Shown one piece after another: positions 1 to 9,283 of a DNA stretch of 57,165 nt. A program made the translations under genes and the position numbers. Source of the stretch: Isosphaeraceae bacterium. GTDB lineage: Bacteria > Planctomycetota > Planctomycetia > Isosphaerales > Isosphaeraceae. Location of the stretch: assembly GCA_031291845.1 (NCBI GenBank), contig JARLIH010000494.1:1-57165 (forward strand), given 5' to 3'. Below the pieces are notes generated by a model. That model saw only the letters and a program-made list of their open reading frames with translations, was not told where the DNA came from and ran no database searches. Every line of letters begins with the position of its first letter. The stretch's first letter is position 1.

Positions 1-1020
1 CTCGCCGTAATGCCGCACCAATGTCGGCAACACGTCGAGCGCCCGCGGGCGCACGATCAGCTCGTGTTGCTCGGTGCCGTACCCCTGCGGGACCATGGGG
101 GCGTAAGGCAGCTCGTTGAATTCCTTCTCATCGAACCCGATGGAAAACGTCTTGATGGACCGATCGGAGAGACCGCTCATAATCGCGACCACGAGGCTCG
201 AGTCGACGCCTCCGCTGAGCAGCGCCCCGAGCGGCACGTCGGCGACCATTCGCACTCGAACCGCCTCCGTCAGCACTTCCCGCAGCGCCTCGCACGCCTC
301 ACCCTCTTTCAGGTCGAGCTTCGGCCCGTACTCCAGCCGCCAGTACGGCTCCTGCTCGTAGCGCGCGGAGCCGGACCCGTCAGCGGCCGCCGCAATCGTG
401 AGTGTGTGCGCCGGGATGAGCTTGAAGACCCCGCGGAAGGCCGTGCGGGGGGCTGGGATATAGCCATAGGTCAGATAGTCGTCGAGCGCCGCGGGGTCAA
501 TCTCGCGAAGGACGCCCGGATGTTCGAGCAAGCCCTGGAGCTCGGACGCGAAGACGAGCTGGCCGTCGGCCTCCGCATAGAACAGCGGCTTCTTCCCCAC
601 ACGGTCCCGCGCGAGAAACAGCGTGCGGTTGCGCCCGTCCCAGACCGCGAACGCGAACATCCCTCGAAACCGCGCGACGCAGCCGGCGCCGTACTGTTCG
701 TAGGCGTGGACGATGACCTCGGTATCGCTACGCGTCGTGAACCGGTGCCCGAGGGCGAGCAGCTCCTGCCGCAGCTCGTCGAAATTGTAGATCTCGCCAT
801 TGAACGTCACCCAGACGGTGCCGTCTTCGTTCCCCATCGGCTGGTGGCCGCTGGCGAGGTCGATGATGCTGAGCCGCCGCTGCCCGAGTCCCGCCTCGCG
901 ATCGATGTAAATGCCCTGATCGTCGGGACCGCGATGGGCCAACCGCGCGCAAATGCGCTCCAGCAAAGGCCGCTCGACCGGCCGACCCTTCAGATCCACA
1001 ATGCCCGCGATCCCACACAT
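1..1020 (-). CDS. asnB: Asparagine synthetase (glutamine-hydrolysing), 3' end cut off by window edge
   Basis: Glutamine-dependent amidotransferase that moves ammonia from glutamine to an ATP-activated carboxylate. The ATG at 1020 gives an N-terminus of Met-Cys-Gly-Ile, so Cys2 becomes the N-terminal nucleophile of the class II glutaminase domain (about residues 1-190). A PP-loop, SGGVDSS, lies at residues 269-275 and marks the synthetase domain. The frame stays open for 340 codons to base 1. Family members are about 600 residues, so roughly the last 40% is outside the window. It is the last visible gene of the glycan cluster. AsnB paralogues are common in exopolysaccharide loci, where they may amidate a sugar carboxylate instead of aspartate; that role here is inference. 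Confidence 0.93.
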   Translation of the reverse strand, partial: MCGIAGIVDLKGRPVERPLLERICARLAHRGPDDQGIYIDREAGLGQRRLSIIDLASGHQPMGNEDGTVWVTFNGEIYNFDELRQELLALGHRFTTRSDTEVIVHAYEQYGAGCVARFRGMFAFAVWDGRNRTLFLARDRVGKKPLFYAEADGQLVFASELQGLLEHPGVLREIDPAALDDYLTYGYIPAPRTAFRGVFKLIPAHTLTIAAAADGSGSARYEQEPYWRLEYGPKLDLKEGEACEALREVLTEAVRVRMVADVPLGALLSGGVDSSLVVAIMSGLSDRSIKTFSIGFDEKEFNELPYAPMVPQGYGTEQHELIVRPRALDVLPTLVRHYGE

Positions 1021-1205
1021 TGGTTCATTCCGTTCGCGCGCGGGTCAACGTAAAGGTTGACCGCCAAGAAAAAGGGAGTAACCCCGGAGCCGCAAGTGGG
1101 TGGCCGGGCAAAAGAAACGACAACCCAACAGGCCGTGATTCCACAGCTTTTCTCACCACTTCGACTCTCTATCCTCTTACCTCGGCGCCTTGGAGGTTAG
1201 CCACC

Positions 1206-2045
1206 CTACAGGGACGCTCGCGCCGGCATGGCGCTTTCGGGGAAGGAGGGCTCGACCGGCACGCCTCCCTCAGCGAAGCGGGGCGACTGCATCAGCGCCC
1301 GCAGATCATCGGGCAGGTCCGCTACGACTACGTCGTCGGGAATGTCGTTGCGTGTCTTGCGAATGACGAGAAACAGATCGCGCTCGTCGAGCGCCCGCAC
1401 GACCGTCGCCGGGTTGCCGCCGATCAACGACCGCGGAATGGCGTGCCGGCCCGAGAGAACCGACCCCAGGGCGACGATCGAGAACGGCGGTATTTCCGCC
1501 CCCGGCGCGACGCGGATCTCCGATCCGAGGTAGCAGTGGCAACCCACTTTGATGCCCCGCCCCCGCTGACGGTTATGGGTCCAGAACGACGAGTTGCGCC
1601 CGCCAACGATCGAATGATCGCCAATCTCGAGGCCGGCGCTGAAGTCGAGCCAGTGCCCGGACGTCACGACCGCCCCCGTGCCTAGCTCGAGCACCGAATG
1701 CACCGTGCCGACGAAGTCGGCCTCGATGATCGCGTTGAACACGTTCTGCCGTAGGATGTCGGCAAAGCGCCCGATCCGGATTCGCTCGCCACCCCGGAAC
1801 AGATTCATATAACCAATGCGGGCCGAGTCGCCGATCTCGATCGCTCCGACCCGGTAGAACACGTTGAACGAGCCAATGTGGGCGTAATCGCCGATCGAGC
1901 AACACCGCACACCCACGAACGGCGACAACCCGATCCGCACGCCCTTGCCGATCCGGTATCCGCAAAGCCGTCGATAGAGCGGGACCTTGAGCCACGAGGG
2001 CAACAACGCGACCGCCACGCTCAGCGCGAGCCTTATCCAAACCAC
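1206..2045 (-). CDS. Left-handed beta-helix (hexapeptide) acyltransferase
   Basis: Probable O- or N-acyltransferase acting on a sugar of the surface glycan, using acetyl-CoA as donor by family precedent. The protein (279 residues) shows repeated hexapeptide units such as IGKGVR, IGDYAH, IGDSAR, IGRFAD and IGDHSI between residues about 30 and 215, then a charged tail. The C-terminal helix region has the usual IPRSLIGGNPA motif of maltose/WbbJ-type acetyltransferases. The start is a GTG at 2045, four bases after the stop of the transglutaminase-like gene, so the two genes are probably translationally coupled. The acceptor sugar cannot be told from sequence. Confidence 0.85.
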   Translation of the reverse strand: MVWIRLALSVAVALLPSWLKVPLYRRLCGYRIGKGVRIGLSPFVGVRCCSIGDYAHIGSFNVFYRVGAIEIGDSARIGYMNLFRGGERIRIGRFADILRQNVFNAIIEADFVGTVHSVLELGTGAVVTSGHWLDFSAGLEIGDHSIVGGRNSSFWTHNRQRGRGIKVGCHCYLGSEIRVAPGAEIPPFSIVALGSVLSGRHAIPRSLIGGNPATVVRALDERDLFLVIRKTRNDIPDDVVVADLPDDLRALMQSPRFAEGGVPVEPSFPESAMPARASL

Positions 2046-2049
2046 GGAA

Positions 2050-2895
2050 TCAGCCTCGAGGTTGGCGTAGGGTCGAGTCCCTCGCCTCGGACGAGCCGTG
2101 CGACGGGCCGAAAGGGCGCCAGCAGTGAGACCACCACAACCGGCCAGCTACCGGTGATGCAGAGCCGGCGTTTCCTCGACTCACGCTTACTCCCAGGCGA
2201 GACGCATAGATCCTGAGCAATACTTTGTCGAGCAGCATTGCGAGAGATGCCAGCGTGAATACCAGGAAAAAGACTTGCGCCAGGATGAGCCATGGGTTTT
2301 CCAGAGTCCACGTAAACCAGCTCGCCCGCAGCCGGACACGCTGCACCACGGCATTCAGTAGTGGCACGCGCTGCAGGTTGAGATTCGAGCAATCCTTGAA
2401 GGGGGAGGAGGGATCGGCGATAACCTCGTCGAGGGTCCAGTCTTTGCGGTCGAGGTACGGGTTCGTGTCGGGATTGTCCTGGGGATCGACGAGGGCGAAT
2501 GTTCCAGGTTCGATCTCGACCTCGGTGACGACATGGTTAACGCGACCGTACAGGTTGACGCGCTGGCCGGAAATACCCAAGCGAGCGGTCAAGTTGACCA
2601 AGGCCCGGGCCGCCTCGCCGCACCAGCCGCGGCCTGACTTCAACGTCTCATACGCGGAATCGCGCAGAAAGGGGCGACCATCTTGCGGTACGCCTCGGTA
2701 ACTCACGTGCTGGCGGACATAATCGCGGAGGGCCATGACCTTCTCGCGCCGGGTCTGAGCATTGGCCTGACCAACAATGTCTTGGGCTTTCCCGGCAAGC
2801 CACTGCTGTTCCTGCCGATATCGGAGCAGGCAGAAGCTGCTGGCTGCGACGGCTCCGAGAATGAGCGCCCACGCAGATTTTCGCGTCCAGGTCAC
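2050..2895 (-). CDS. Transglutaminase-like membrane protein
   Basis: Protein of 281 residues with an N-terminal membrane anchor, a transglutaminase-fold (papain-like) core and a second hydrophobic segment near residues 215-240. The likely triad is Cys in RGWCGEA, His in GRVNHVVTE and Asp in LVDPQD. Such domains cleave or rearrange amide bonds, but the substrate here is unknown. I chose the GTG at 2895 as start. It lies four bases after the stop of the upstream membrane-protein gene, has an AAGGCG-like site before it, and places a hydrophobic anchor at the N-terminus. The frame stays open further upstream, but that stretch overlaps the neighbour. The last about 50 residues are low in recognisable structure. 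Confidence 0.7.
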   Translation of the reverse strand: MTWTRKSAWALILGAVAASSFCLLRYRQEQQWLAGKAQDIVGQANAQTRREKVMALRDYVRQHVSYRGVPQDGRPFLRDSAYETLKSGRGWCGEAARALVNLTARLGISGQRVNLYGRVNHVVTEVEIEPGTFALVDPQDNPDTNPYLDRKDWTLDEVIADPSSPFKDCSNLNLQRVPLLNAVVQRVRLRASWFTWTLENPWLILAQVFFLVFTLASLAMLLDKVLLRIYASRLGVSVSRGNAGSASPVAGRLWWSHCWRPFGPSHGSSEARDSTLRQPRG

Positions 2896-2899
2896 GACG

Positions 2900-4408
2900 T
2901 TATCGCCTTGGAAAATCGGAACTGGGGCCCGCTTGCGGCGGCCCGGGAGGAGACTCTGATTTAATGATCGATCGCGAAGTTTTGGGACCCGGCGTCCGTG
3001 CACGACCGTCGGCTTCGCTGACGGGCCAGGTATACTCGATATGGCGAGCGGGACGAGGGAGCACAGGTACGGCCGCCGTGATCGACGCTCCCTGCCGGTT
3101 CGGCTCTTGCAGCGCCGCGACCGGCGGCGATTTGCCGGCGCCATGCCGCATTCGTCGATGCTCCAGACCATATGCCCCGAACATCAGAAGATAGGGCATG
3201 AGTTGGGCCCGTTGGCGGTAAACGACTCCAATGTTGCCGAAGGTCAGGCTGTAGATAACGCCCAACCCGAACAGGAACAGCAATACGGGTAGGACATCGC
3301 CGAGCCGTTGGCGCACGGCAAGCATAAGCCCCGGGATCACACCGCGCACGAAAAGTATCCACCAGAAAATCAATTCGGGAGTCGTGAGAATCATCCGGAG
3401 GCTGCCGAGCCGCATCTCCCACGGGAAAGGCGCAAGCAGGAGGTGGATGGCTCCGTCCAGCGTCGCCAGCCCCAAGCCTCGAGTGGTCGTCATGTCGAAA
3501 CTCGACTCAACCCCCGAGCCAGTACCTACAGCGATGTCCTTCCGAAACTTTGAGACGCGTTGGACGTCCCATTCCGAAAATGTATCCGCGTGGCGCGACG
3601 ACGCCCCAGTGCCCGTGAGCACCGGCAAGACGAGCGCCACCACCACCAGTCCAGCCCCCCAAGAAAGGCGTTTCTTCTTGAGCTGGGGCAAAGCTAAGGC
3701 CACTAGGACAGCCGCGCCGGTGATGTACGCAGCATAGAACCTAAGCGTTAGCAAAAGAGCCACGGATAAGATAGAAAGGAATATCGACCGAATCGAAAAC
3801 CCATAAGCCCTGATACTAAGACAGCCGTAAAGCGCCGCACCTTCCAGCATGATGATAATAGGTTCCTTGATCGTTTGGGCCGACCAAATGATCATCAAAG
3901 GGAAGAAACAGACCCACCACCCAACCCGCGTGGCGACCCACTCAGAAAAGAGCAATCGGGCGGTTCGGTAGGCAAAGACAACCGTCAAGGCACCGCAAAT
4001 ACAATCAATCGCTGCGGCCGAAAGGGCCGAGACCAAACCCGTGAGCGAGTAGTAAACGGCGAGCAAGTACCCATAGCCAAGGTGATGTCCCTCGAACGCC
4101 CCCAGAAGAGCGACTGGCCAGTCAAGTATCCCGAGCCCTTCAGAATCCCATTTTGACATGATCGCAACACCTAACATCCACCCAGAATCATCTCCCGTTC
4201 CGACAATCTGACTATTGAGGCCACACTGATACAGCAATATCGACATAAAGAATCGAATCGCAAACGCCGTGAGAAGCAAAGTTAACTGAAGACGGCGCGT
4301 CGATCTGTGATTCCGTGTCGCGAGCGTCGCCAGACACCCGGCCAAGATCATCAAAATCGCCGACGCGATCCCAGTCAATAAGTCATCTGCTCGCAAGTTC
4401 GGCCGCAT
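2900..4408 (-). CDS. Polytopic membrane protein, glycosyltransferase-like (RgtA/B/C/D or ArnT type)
   Basis: A 502-residue protein with about ten hydrophobic segments across residues 8-425 and a Pro/Arg-rich cytoplasmic tail of about 75 residues. It resembles polyprenyl-phosphate-sugar-dependent glycosyltransferases of surface glycan loci, including a GDDSGWM acidic patch after the first membrane pair (about residues 72-78), a typical place for the catalytic Asp. Alternatively it could be a Wzy-type polymerase; membrane proteins of this kind cannot be separated by eye. It is coupled to the downstream transglutaminase-like gene (GTG four bases after its stop). The start ATG at 4408 is the first in frame. 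Confidence 0.6.
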   Translation of the reverse strand: MRPNLRADDLLTGIASAILMILAGCLATLATRNHRSTRRLQLTLLLTAFAIRFFMSILLYQCGLNSQIVGTGDDSGWMLGVAIMSKWDSEGLGILDWPVALLGAFEGHHLGYGYLLAVYYSLTGLVSALSAAAIDCICGALTVVFAYRTARLLFSEWVATRVGWWVCFFPLMIIWSAQTIKEPIIIMLEGAALYGCLSIRAYGFSIRSIFLSILSVALLLTLRFYAAYITGAAVLVALALPQLKKKRLSWGAGLVVVALVLPVLTGTGASSRHADTFSEWDVQRVSKFRKDIAVGTGSGVESSFDMTTTRGLGLATLDGAIHLLLAPFPWEMRLGSLRMILTTPELIFWWILFVRGVIPGLMLAVRQRLGDVLPVLLFLFGLGVIYSLTFGNIGVVYRQRAQLMPYLLMFGAYGLEHRRMRHGAGKSPPVAALQEPNRQGASITAAVPVLPRPARHIEYTWPVSEADGRARTPGPKTSRSIIKSESPPGPPQAGPSSDFPRR

Positions 4409-4546
4409 CCTTCCTAGATAATATCGTTCGTTGGCGCGGGTCTGGGACCATGGTCCACCCCAGCGACGATCCGGCGTAAGAGACGTACCAAGTCGCCGGT
4501 CGCACGGGGGCCTGCTTCAAGCGCCGCTCAGATTCCCGGGCGTGTT

Positions 4547-5689
4547 TCACCGGGTAAGAGTGCGCAGACTGAGATCCCGACGCATGCTCGACAGTCGGTC
4601 GGCCTGAGCCTCGTCCAGCCGTTGGTCACGGACCCAAGATACCAGATTTTTCATTCCGTCCTCGAAGGTGACCATGGGCTTGTAGCCGAGTAGGTCCCGA
4701 GCCTTGCCGATATCCGGAAAGCAATGCCGGATATCTCCGACGCGGTAACGCCCAACCACATTGGGTACGGCTGCGGGACGAAGCTCTCGAATCAGCGTTT
4801 CGGCCACGTGGTTGATCGTGACCGGCTGACCGGTGCCGACGTTGACCGCTTCGTAGTCCGCGTCGCTCTTCTCCATGGCCAGAAGGTTCGCCTGCACGAT
4901 ATCACTTACATGCACAAAATCGCGCATCTGTCCGCCATCCTCGAAAACAAGCGGAACTTTGCCATCGAGCAACTGACCGGAGAAAATAGCCGCAACGCCG
5001 GTGTAGGGATTCGTCAGCGCCTGTCGGGACCCGTAGATATTGAAGTAACGTAAGGCGACGGTGGGCATACCGTATGCCTTCCCAATGCAAAGGAACATCT
5101 CCTCGTGATCTCGCTTTGTAATGGCATAAATACTGGTGGGAAAAAGCGGCTTGCTCTCCTTCGTCGGTACCGGTGTCGCACCCCCGTGCCCGGCAGGACA
5201 ACCCAGTTCCCACTCATGACGAGCGAATTGCTCCTCGGCCCGCAACCGCGGGAAGAACTCGCCACAACAATGACAGGAGTAGGCCCCTTCTCCGTAAATC
5301 GACATGGACGAGGCGACAATGAGTTTGCGAACCTTAAATCGTTCTCGCTCGTTCACAAGTACCTGGAGCAGAACGGCGCCGTCAAGCGTGTTTTTCTTGA
5401 CATAATGTTCGATTTCATACATCGACTGTCCCACGCCAACGACAGCCGCCTGGTGAAAAACGATCTCGACCCCCTCCAGAGCTCGACGCAGTGCATCCGT
5501 ATCAGACAGACTCGCGTGAATGAACTCGGCCCGTTCGTTGAGATAATCCGGCCGCCGACCGAAGTGCACCTGGGGCTCCAGCGAGTCAAGAACACGCACA
5601 CGGTGACCGCGCTCGACCAAGGCATCCACCAGGTGGGAGCCGACGAACCCCGCTCCGCCCGTGACAAGGACACCCGCCATGGATTTCAT
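4547..5689 (-). CDS. Extended SDR sugar-nucleotide epimerase with Cys-rich insert (dTDP-L-rhamnose 4-epimerase-like)
   Basis: NAD-dependent epimerase/dehydratase of 380 residues. The nucleotide-binding GGAGFVGSHL motif is at the N-terminus and the catalytic YAITK lies near residue 188. Between the two, after the YGEGAY strand, is an insert with Cys-x-Cys-Cys and a later Cys-Pro (about residues 138-165), followed by a PTKESKPLFPTS segment. I recognise this architecture from the WbiB-type dTDP-L-rhamnose 4-epimerases, where a metal-binding-like insert sits in the same place. Substrate assignment is inference. A GGGGAG site is close to the ATG at 5689 and better spaced from the ATG at 5680; either could be used. 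Confidence 0.82.
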   Translation of the reverse strand: MKSMAGVLVTGGAGFVGSHLVDALVERGHRVRVLDSLEPQVHFGRRPDYLNERAEFIHASLSDTDALRRALEGVEIVFHQAAVVGVGQSMYEIEHYVKKNTLDGAVLLQVLVNERERFKVRKLIVASSMSIYGEGAYSCHCCGEFFPRLRAEEQFARHEWELGCPAGHGGATPVPTKESKPLFPTSIYAITKRDHEEMFLCIGKAYGMPTVALRYFNIYGSRQALTNPYTGVAAIFSGQLLDGKVPLVFEDGGQMRDFVHVSDIVQANLLAMEKSDADYEAVNVGTGQPVTINHVAETLIRELRPAAVPNVVGRYRVGDIRHCFPDIGKARDLLGYKPMVTFEDGMKNLVSWVRDQRLDEAQADRLSSMRRDLSLRTLTR

Positions 5690-5799
5690 CGCTCCCCTGA
5701 ATTGACGCTGACAGAATCGAGTTTACGAACTCGCCGCGACGAAGCGCGGGGTAATCGACAGTAGCAGTCGTCGTCCGACTTTTCGATTTCTTCCGGGCA

Positions 5800-6723
5800 T
5801 CAGGCTGTCTGCTCGAGGGCGATCGCCAATTCCTCGGAACCGGATGCCCCAGTGTCGGTAGAACGACGTCCCACGAAGAAATAACGATTGCCCATCCCAT
5901 TGGGAAATAGCGATGAGATCGCTTGCGACAGCCGGCGGATGAGGAAAAGCGCGACCAGGCGGGGCCGCGCCAGGTCCGCTATCGCCAATCGTGACGGCGC
6001 AGGCCACGCGACTTCGCATACGGCGTACTCAACCTCCTCGAGGTCGAAGCGGCGGAAGAAATCACGCTGGCCCTCAGCCGTCGCGAGCAAGACGTGGTAG
6101 GGCGGCGACACGATCGGTCGAGGCCTGAGACGCCGAACCAAACGCAGCATGGCCGTGAAAAGATTCGGGCTCGCCTCGAGAGGCCCTTGTGACAGCAACA
6201 GGCCCCCCGGCTTCACCAGCCGCACAATCGCCGGCATCTGGCGGTCGAGGTCCGTGAGATGTTCGACGACGTCGCCGAGGTGAACCACGTCGGCCGGGGC
6301 TAGACCCATACCGGTGAGAAGATCGGGATCGCTCACGACCATCTCCCGCGTGCGACTCGCAACCGAGTCGGCAAACGCGGGATTCAGCTCGACGCCGGCG
6401 ACCCGCCAGCCCAGTTTCGCGGCCTCGACCAGCAGACCTCCCTCGCCGCAACCAAAATCGACAAAAACACCGTCCCCCAACCTGCGAAGCCAATCGACCA
6501 CCCGAGACCGCTCGCGCGGGTCGTCCGTTGCGACGCCGTCCTGCCCGACCTTCGGATAATCGACATCGTACATATGGTGCAGGTCGAGACGATCGGGCAT
6601 CGGGTTGCAGAACAGGCTTTTACAGTTCAGACATTCTAAATAATCGAATGTCTTCTCTCGATACACGGTCTGTCCGAGCCATGATGGGCGTGCAACGGAG
6701 TGGCCGCAGAGTGGACAAGCCAT
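5800..6723 (-). CDS. SAM-dependent methyltransferase with N-terminal zinc ribbon
   Basis: A 307-residue class I methyltransferase. Residues 1-40 hold two Cys pairs (CPLCGH and CLNCKSLFC) that form a probable zinc ribbon, followed by the SAM-binding glycine loop VDFGCGEGG near residue 100 and a DVVHLGDVVEHL acidic motif. Such proteins are frequent in O-antigen loci and usually methylate a sugar or a nucleotide-sugar. I set the start at the ATG at 6723 because it places the zinc ribbon at the extreme N-terminus; an in-frame upstream start would add 25 residues without similarity to anything. The C-terminal about 80 residues are basic and hydrophobic and may dock to the membrane. Confidence 0.82.
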   Translation of the reverse strand: MACPLCGHSVARPSWLGQTVYREKTFDYLECLNCKSLFCNPMPDRLDLHHMYDVDYPKVGQDGVATDDPRERSRVVDWLRRLGDGVFVDFGCGEGGLLVEAAKLGWRVAGVELNPAFADSVASRTREMVVSDPDLLTGMGLAPADVVHLGDVVEHLTDLDRQMPAIVRLVKPGGLLLSQGPLEASPNLFTAMLRLVRRLRPRPIVSPPYHVLLATAEGQRDFFRRFDLEEVEYAVCEVAWPAPSRLAIADLARPRLVALFLIRRLSQAISSLFPNGMGNRYFFVGRRSTDTGASGSEELAIALEQTA

Positions 6724-6879
6724 GAACGCAAACCCCCGGCCGGAGATAGAGAGAGCAACTTTGCCGGACGAGAAGCCCGCGGCCTCGCCGGCGACCAAAT
6801 CACGCTGGACCCGCTACCGGCGCAACGAGCAACTCAGGGGCGCGGCGGCCACATTACGCCGCGCGAGTCTTGCACGTCA

Positions 6880-7848
6880 TCACTGGCGCTTCAGCCAAAC
6901 CAGCAATTGCATTCCGGTCCAAGTCCGTCGCATGACCCGCTCAGACAACGGCCTCAACATCCTGGGAACAAACTCAGCGCATGGATTGGGGTCGACATGG
7001 ATCACGGAGTAGCCTCCCAGCCTGCTGTTCCGACGAAACGACTCCACCCCGAACTCGTACAGGTGATAGGGAACGTGCATGGGGCAAGTATTGATCACAA
7101 AGTTGTTGCCCGTGAGGTGGTAAAAAAGACGAATCAGCTTGCTTAGCAGAAACGAAGACGACGGTACGTCGACTAACATGACGCCGTCGGGCTTGAGCCA
7201 CCGGGTCGTCTTGCGGAGGATGGCCGCCGGGTCCGGCAGGTGTTCGAGGACAGCCGTAAAGTTGATGAAATCGAACATGCCGTCCGGATAATCAGCGTCC
7301 TCGATCGATGACAGGCGCAGCCGATCCTCCGAGATCTCGAATCGCTCCAATGCCGCTTGCCGGAAGGACGCGGAAGGCTCGATCCCGTGGGTCTCGAACC
7401 CGGACCTCTCCAGGGCTACCATGGCCTTACCGATCCCCGCGCCGATGTCCAACGCGATACTCCCCCGCGGCTCCCGTCCCGTCATCTGGCGGAACCCGTC
7501 GACCTGGTACACGACATAGTTCGGCGCGATCGTAAAGTACGACTCGCTCCAGTAGCGAGTCGGCAGCACGTCGTAATGCTGCGCGACTGATTCCGGAAGA
7601 GGCATGGGGTCGGGATACGTCAACGAACAGTCGCGACAGCGGAAGATCGACGTCGTGATCCCTGGTTTTCGTTGCGGCCAGAACCCTTGCGGTGCGTCCA
7701 ATCGCCGTCCGATAAATTCATGGTCGCTACGGTCGAGACCACACATATTGCAGGACGTCGCATACTGAAATCGATAGGACTTACTACGAATCGGGCCGGC
7801 CGCCTGGAATTCCGGAAGGCGATCCTCGACAAAATTGTGCGTGGCCAT
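6880..7848 (-). CDS. SAM-dependent methyltransferase with N-terminal zinc ribbon
   Basis: A 322-residue class I methyltransferase of the same type as the downstream neighbour. Cys pairs CNMCG and CRDCS (about residues 33-73) form a probable zinc ribbon followed by YPDPMP. The SAM loop is ALDIGAGIGKA near residue 133 and the post-motif FINFTAVLEHL near 195. An AAGGAATC site lies before the ATG at 7848. The two zinc-ribbon methyltransferases are adjacent and alike in plan but clearly diverged, so they probably act on different positions or residues of the glycan. Confidence 0.84.
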   Translation of the reverse strand: MATHNFVEDRLPEFQAAGPIRSKSYRFQYATSCNMCGLDRSDHEFIGRRLDAPQGFWPQRKPGITTSIFRCRDCSLTYPDPMPLPESVAQHYDVLPTRYWSESYFTIAPNYVVYQVDGFRQMTGREPRGSIALDIGAGIGKAMVALERSGFETHGIEPSASFRQAALERFEISEDRLRLSSIEDADYPDGMFDFINFTAVLEHLPDPAAILRKTTRWLKPDGVMLVDVPSSSFLLSKLIRLFYHLTGNNFVINTCPMHVPYHLYEFGVESFRRNSRLGGYSVIHVDPNPCAEFVPRMLRPLSERVMRRTWTGMQLLVWLKRQ

Positions 7849-7965
7849 CGGTGATTCCTTGCCGGAACAGCGAGTCGGGTTAGTGCTGACAGGGCCCGGG
7901 TTCGGGTAGGCGGACTGCGGCCCGACAGGGCGACGGCATATGTTGCGCGAACAATCCCCAACAAC

Positions 7966-9225
7966 TCACGGCAGCGGAGGCGCGCCCGTGACGACGACCG
8001 CATGCTCGGGCGCGTGAGCCTCGTCCAGGTCTTTGTAGACCTGCCGGTAACGCGCCCACCCCACGTTTTCCAGGTCAAAACCCTCGATGGCCGCGCGGCG
8101 ACAGCGCACGGGAGTGTCCGGGTCTTCGAGTAGGTCGAGCAGGGACGTTACGGCTTGCCCGTAGGCACCCTCGGAATGGTCTGCGATCAAAACGCCAATC
8201 GGCTGCGAGCCAGTCCCGTCATCGCCACGCAGGAGTTGGTCGACATCCCCGATGCCCACCGTCGAGACCACCGGCAAGCCGGCCGAGAGGTACTCCGCGA
8301 TCTTCGTCGGCGACCGAGCCGCGTTCGAGACGCACGGACGCATAAACGAGAGGGCCGCGTCCGCGTCCGCGAGCGCAGCAGGGACCTGTTCGGGAGCAAC
8401 GCGCCCAACGTGGACACAACCCTCGAGCCCCCGCGCTTCAATAAGCGGTCGCAGGTCCTCGGGATCGCTCTGGGTCCAGATGTTGACCTGCACATTGGGT
8501 ACCATCCGCCGTGCCACCGCGGCGAAATCCAGCATCTCCTCGGTGAGGTAACAACCGCCGGCCTTGCCCACGTAAACCAGGCGCAGGGCTCTCATCGTCG
8601 GCGCGGGTATGCGTTCGGCCGGCGCGAACCGTCGTAAATCGACGCAGCAAGGGATCGTGCTGACCGGCTTCGCGGCAAGTTCAAGGGGATACCATTCCGA
8701 GATCAGGTCTCTCGCCTGATTCGTCAAGATGACCACCCCGTCAGCAGCACGCAGAATGGATCGTTCGGCCCGCTTGACGGCCCGAAATAAGACGCCGCCG
8801 GCCGGCCACAGACCGGCGTCGACGTACTCCTCCGCCATGAGCCCTCGGATGTCGAACAGGAGCTTTACCCCCGTCAATCGCTTCAGGGCCAGCGCCATCA
8901 AACCGGGCACATGCACCCGGGCATGAACCAGATCGACCCGATACCACAGGACCAACCTCAGCCCGGTCACGACGCCGGCGAGAATATCCCACGCGGTCGC
9001 CGGGGCCGTGGGTCGCTTGTGGTAGCGCAGCCAGAACCAGTCGATGCCCTTGGCCCGCAGTGTCTCCTTCCAGACCCGGACCTCTTCGACGTTTGGCGGG
9101 CGATGTTCGAAGGTGAGGAGAAGGATCCGATGACCGTCCAGCGCCAGCCCTTCCAGGTAGGCGACCACCTGAGTTTGGGTCAAAGGCTCGAAGAGGCTTT
9201 GATAGCAAAGATAAAGGGCAACCAT
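7966..9225 (-). CDS. Glycosyltransferase, GT4 family (GT-B fold)
   Basis: A 419-residue GT-B glycosyltransferase that should transfer a sugar from a nucleotide donor to the growing lipid-linked glycan at the inner membrane. The N-terminal Rossmann domain starts with MVALYLCYQSLFEP and a QVVAYLEGL helix. The C-terminal donor-binding domain contains LVYVGKAGG near residue 212 and the SPTKIAEYLSAGLPVV motif near 310, whose Glu contacts the donor sugar. ATG at 9225. It lies in a run of glycan assembly genes with gaps of 60-120 bases. Donor and acceptor are unknown. Confidence 0.85.
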   Translation of the reverse strand: MVALYLCYQSLFEPLTQTQVVAYLEGLALDGHRILLLTFEHRPPNVEEVRVWKETLRAKGIDWFWLRYHKRPTAPATAWDILAGVVTGLRLVLWYRVDLVHARVHVPGLMALALKRLTGVKLLFDIRGLMAEEYVDAGLWPAGGVLFRAVKRAERSILRAADGVVILTNQARDLISEWYPLELAAKPVSTIPCCVDLRRFAPAERIPAPTMRALRLVYVGKAGGCYLTEEMLDFAAVARRMVPNVQVNIWTQSDPEDLRPLIEARGLEGCVHVGRVAPEQVPAALADADAALSFMRPCVSNAARSPTKIAEYLSAGLPVVSTVGIGDVDQLLRGDDGTGSQPIGVLIADHSEGAYGQAVTSLLDLLEDPDTPVRCRRAAIEGFDLENVGWARYRQVYKDLDEAHAPEHAVVVTGAPPLP

Positions 9226-9283
9226 ACGTGCTTTACAGATCCCACGAAAAGCCGGTTGATGACTCGAACGCGCGATGTACGGC

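Noticed and set aside
4445..4456. Perfect 12-base palindrome GGACCATGGTCC upstream of the membrane protein gene
   Set aside because: About a dozen such palindromes are expected by chance in 57 kb, and no second copy lies nearby.
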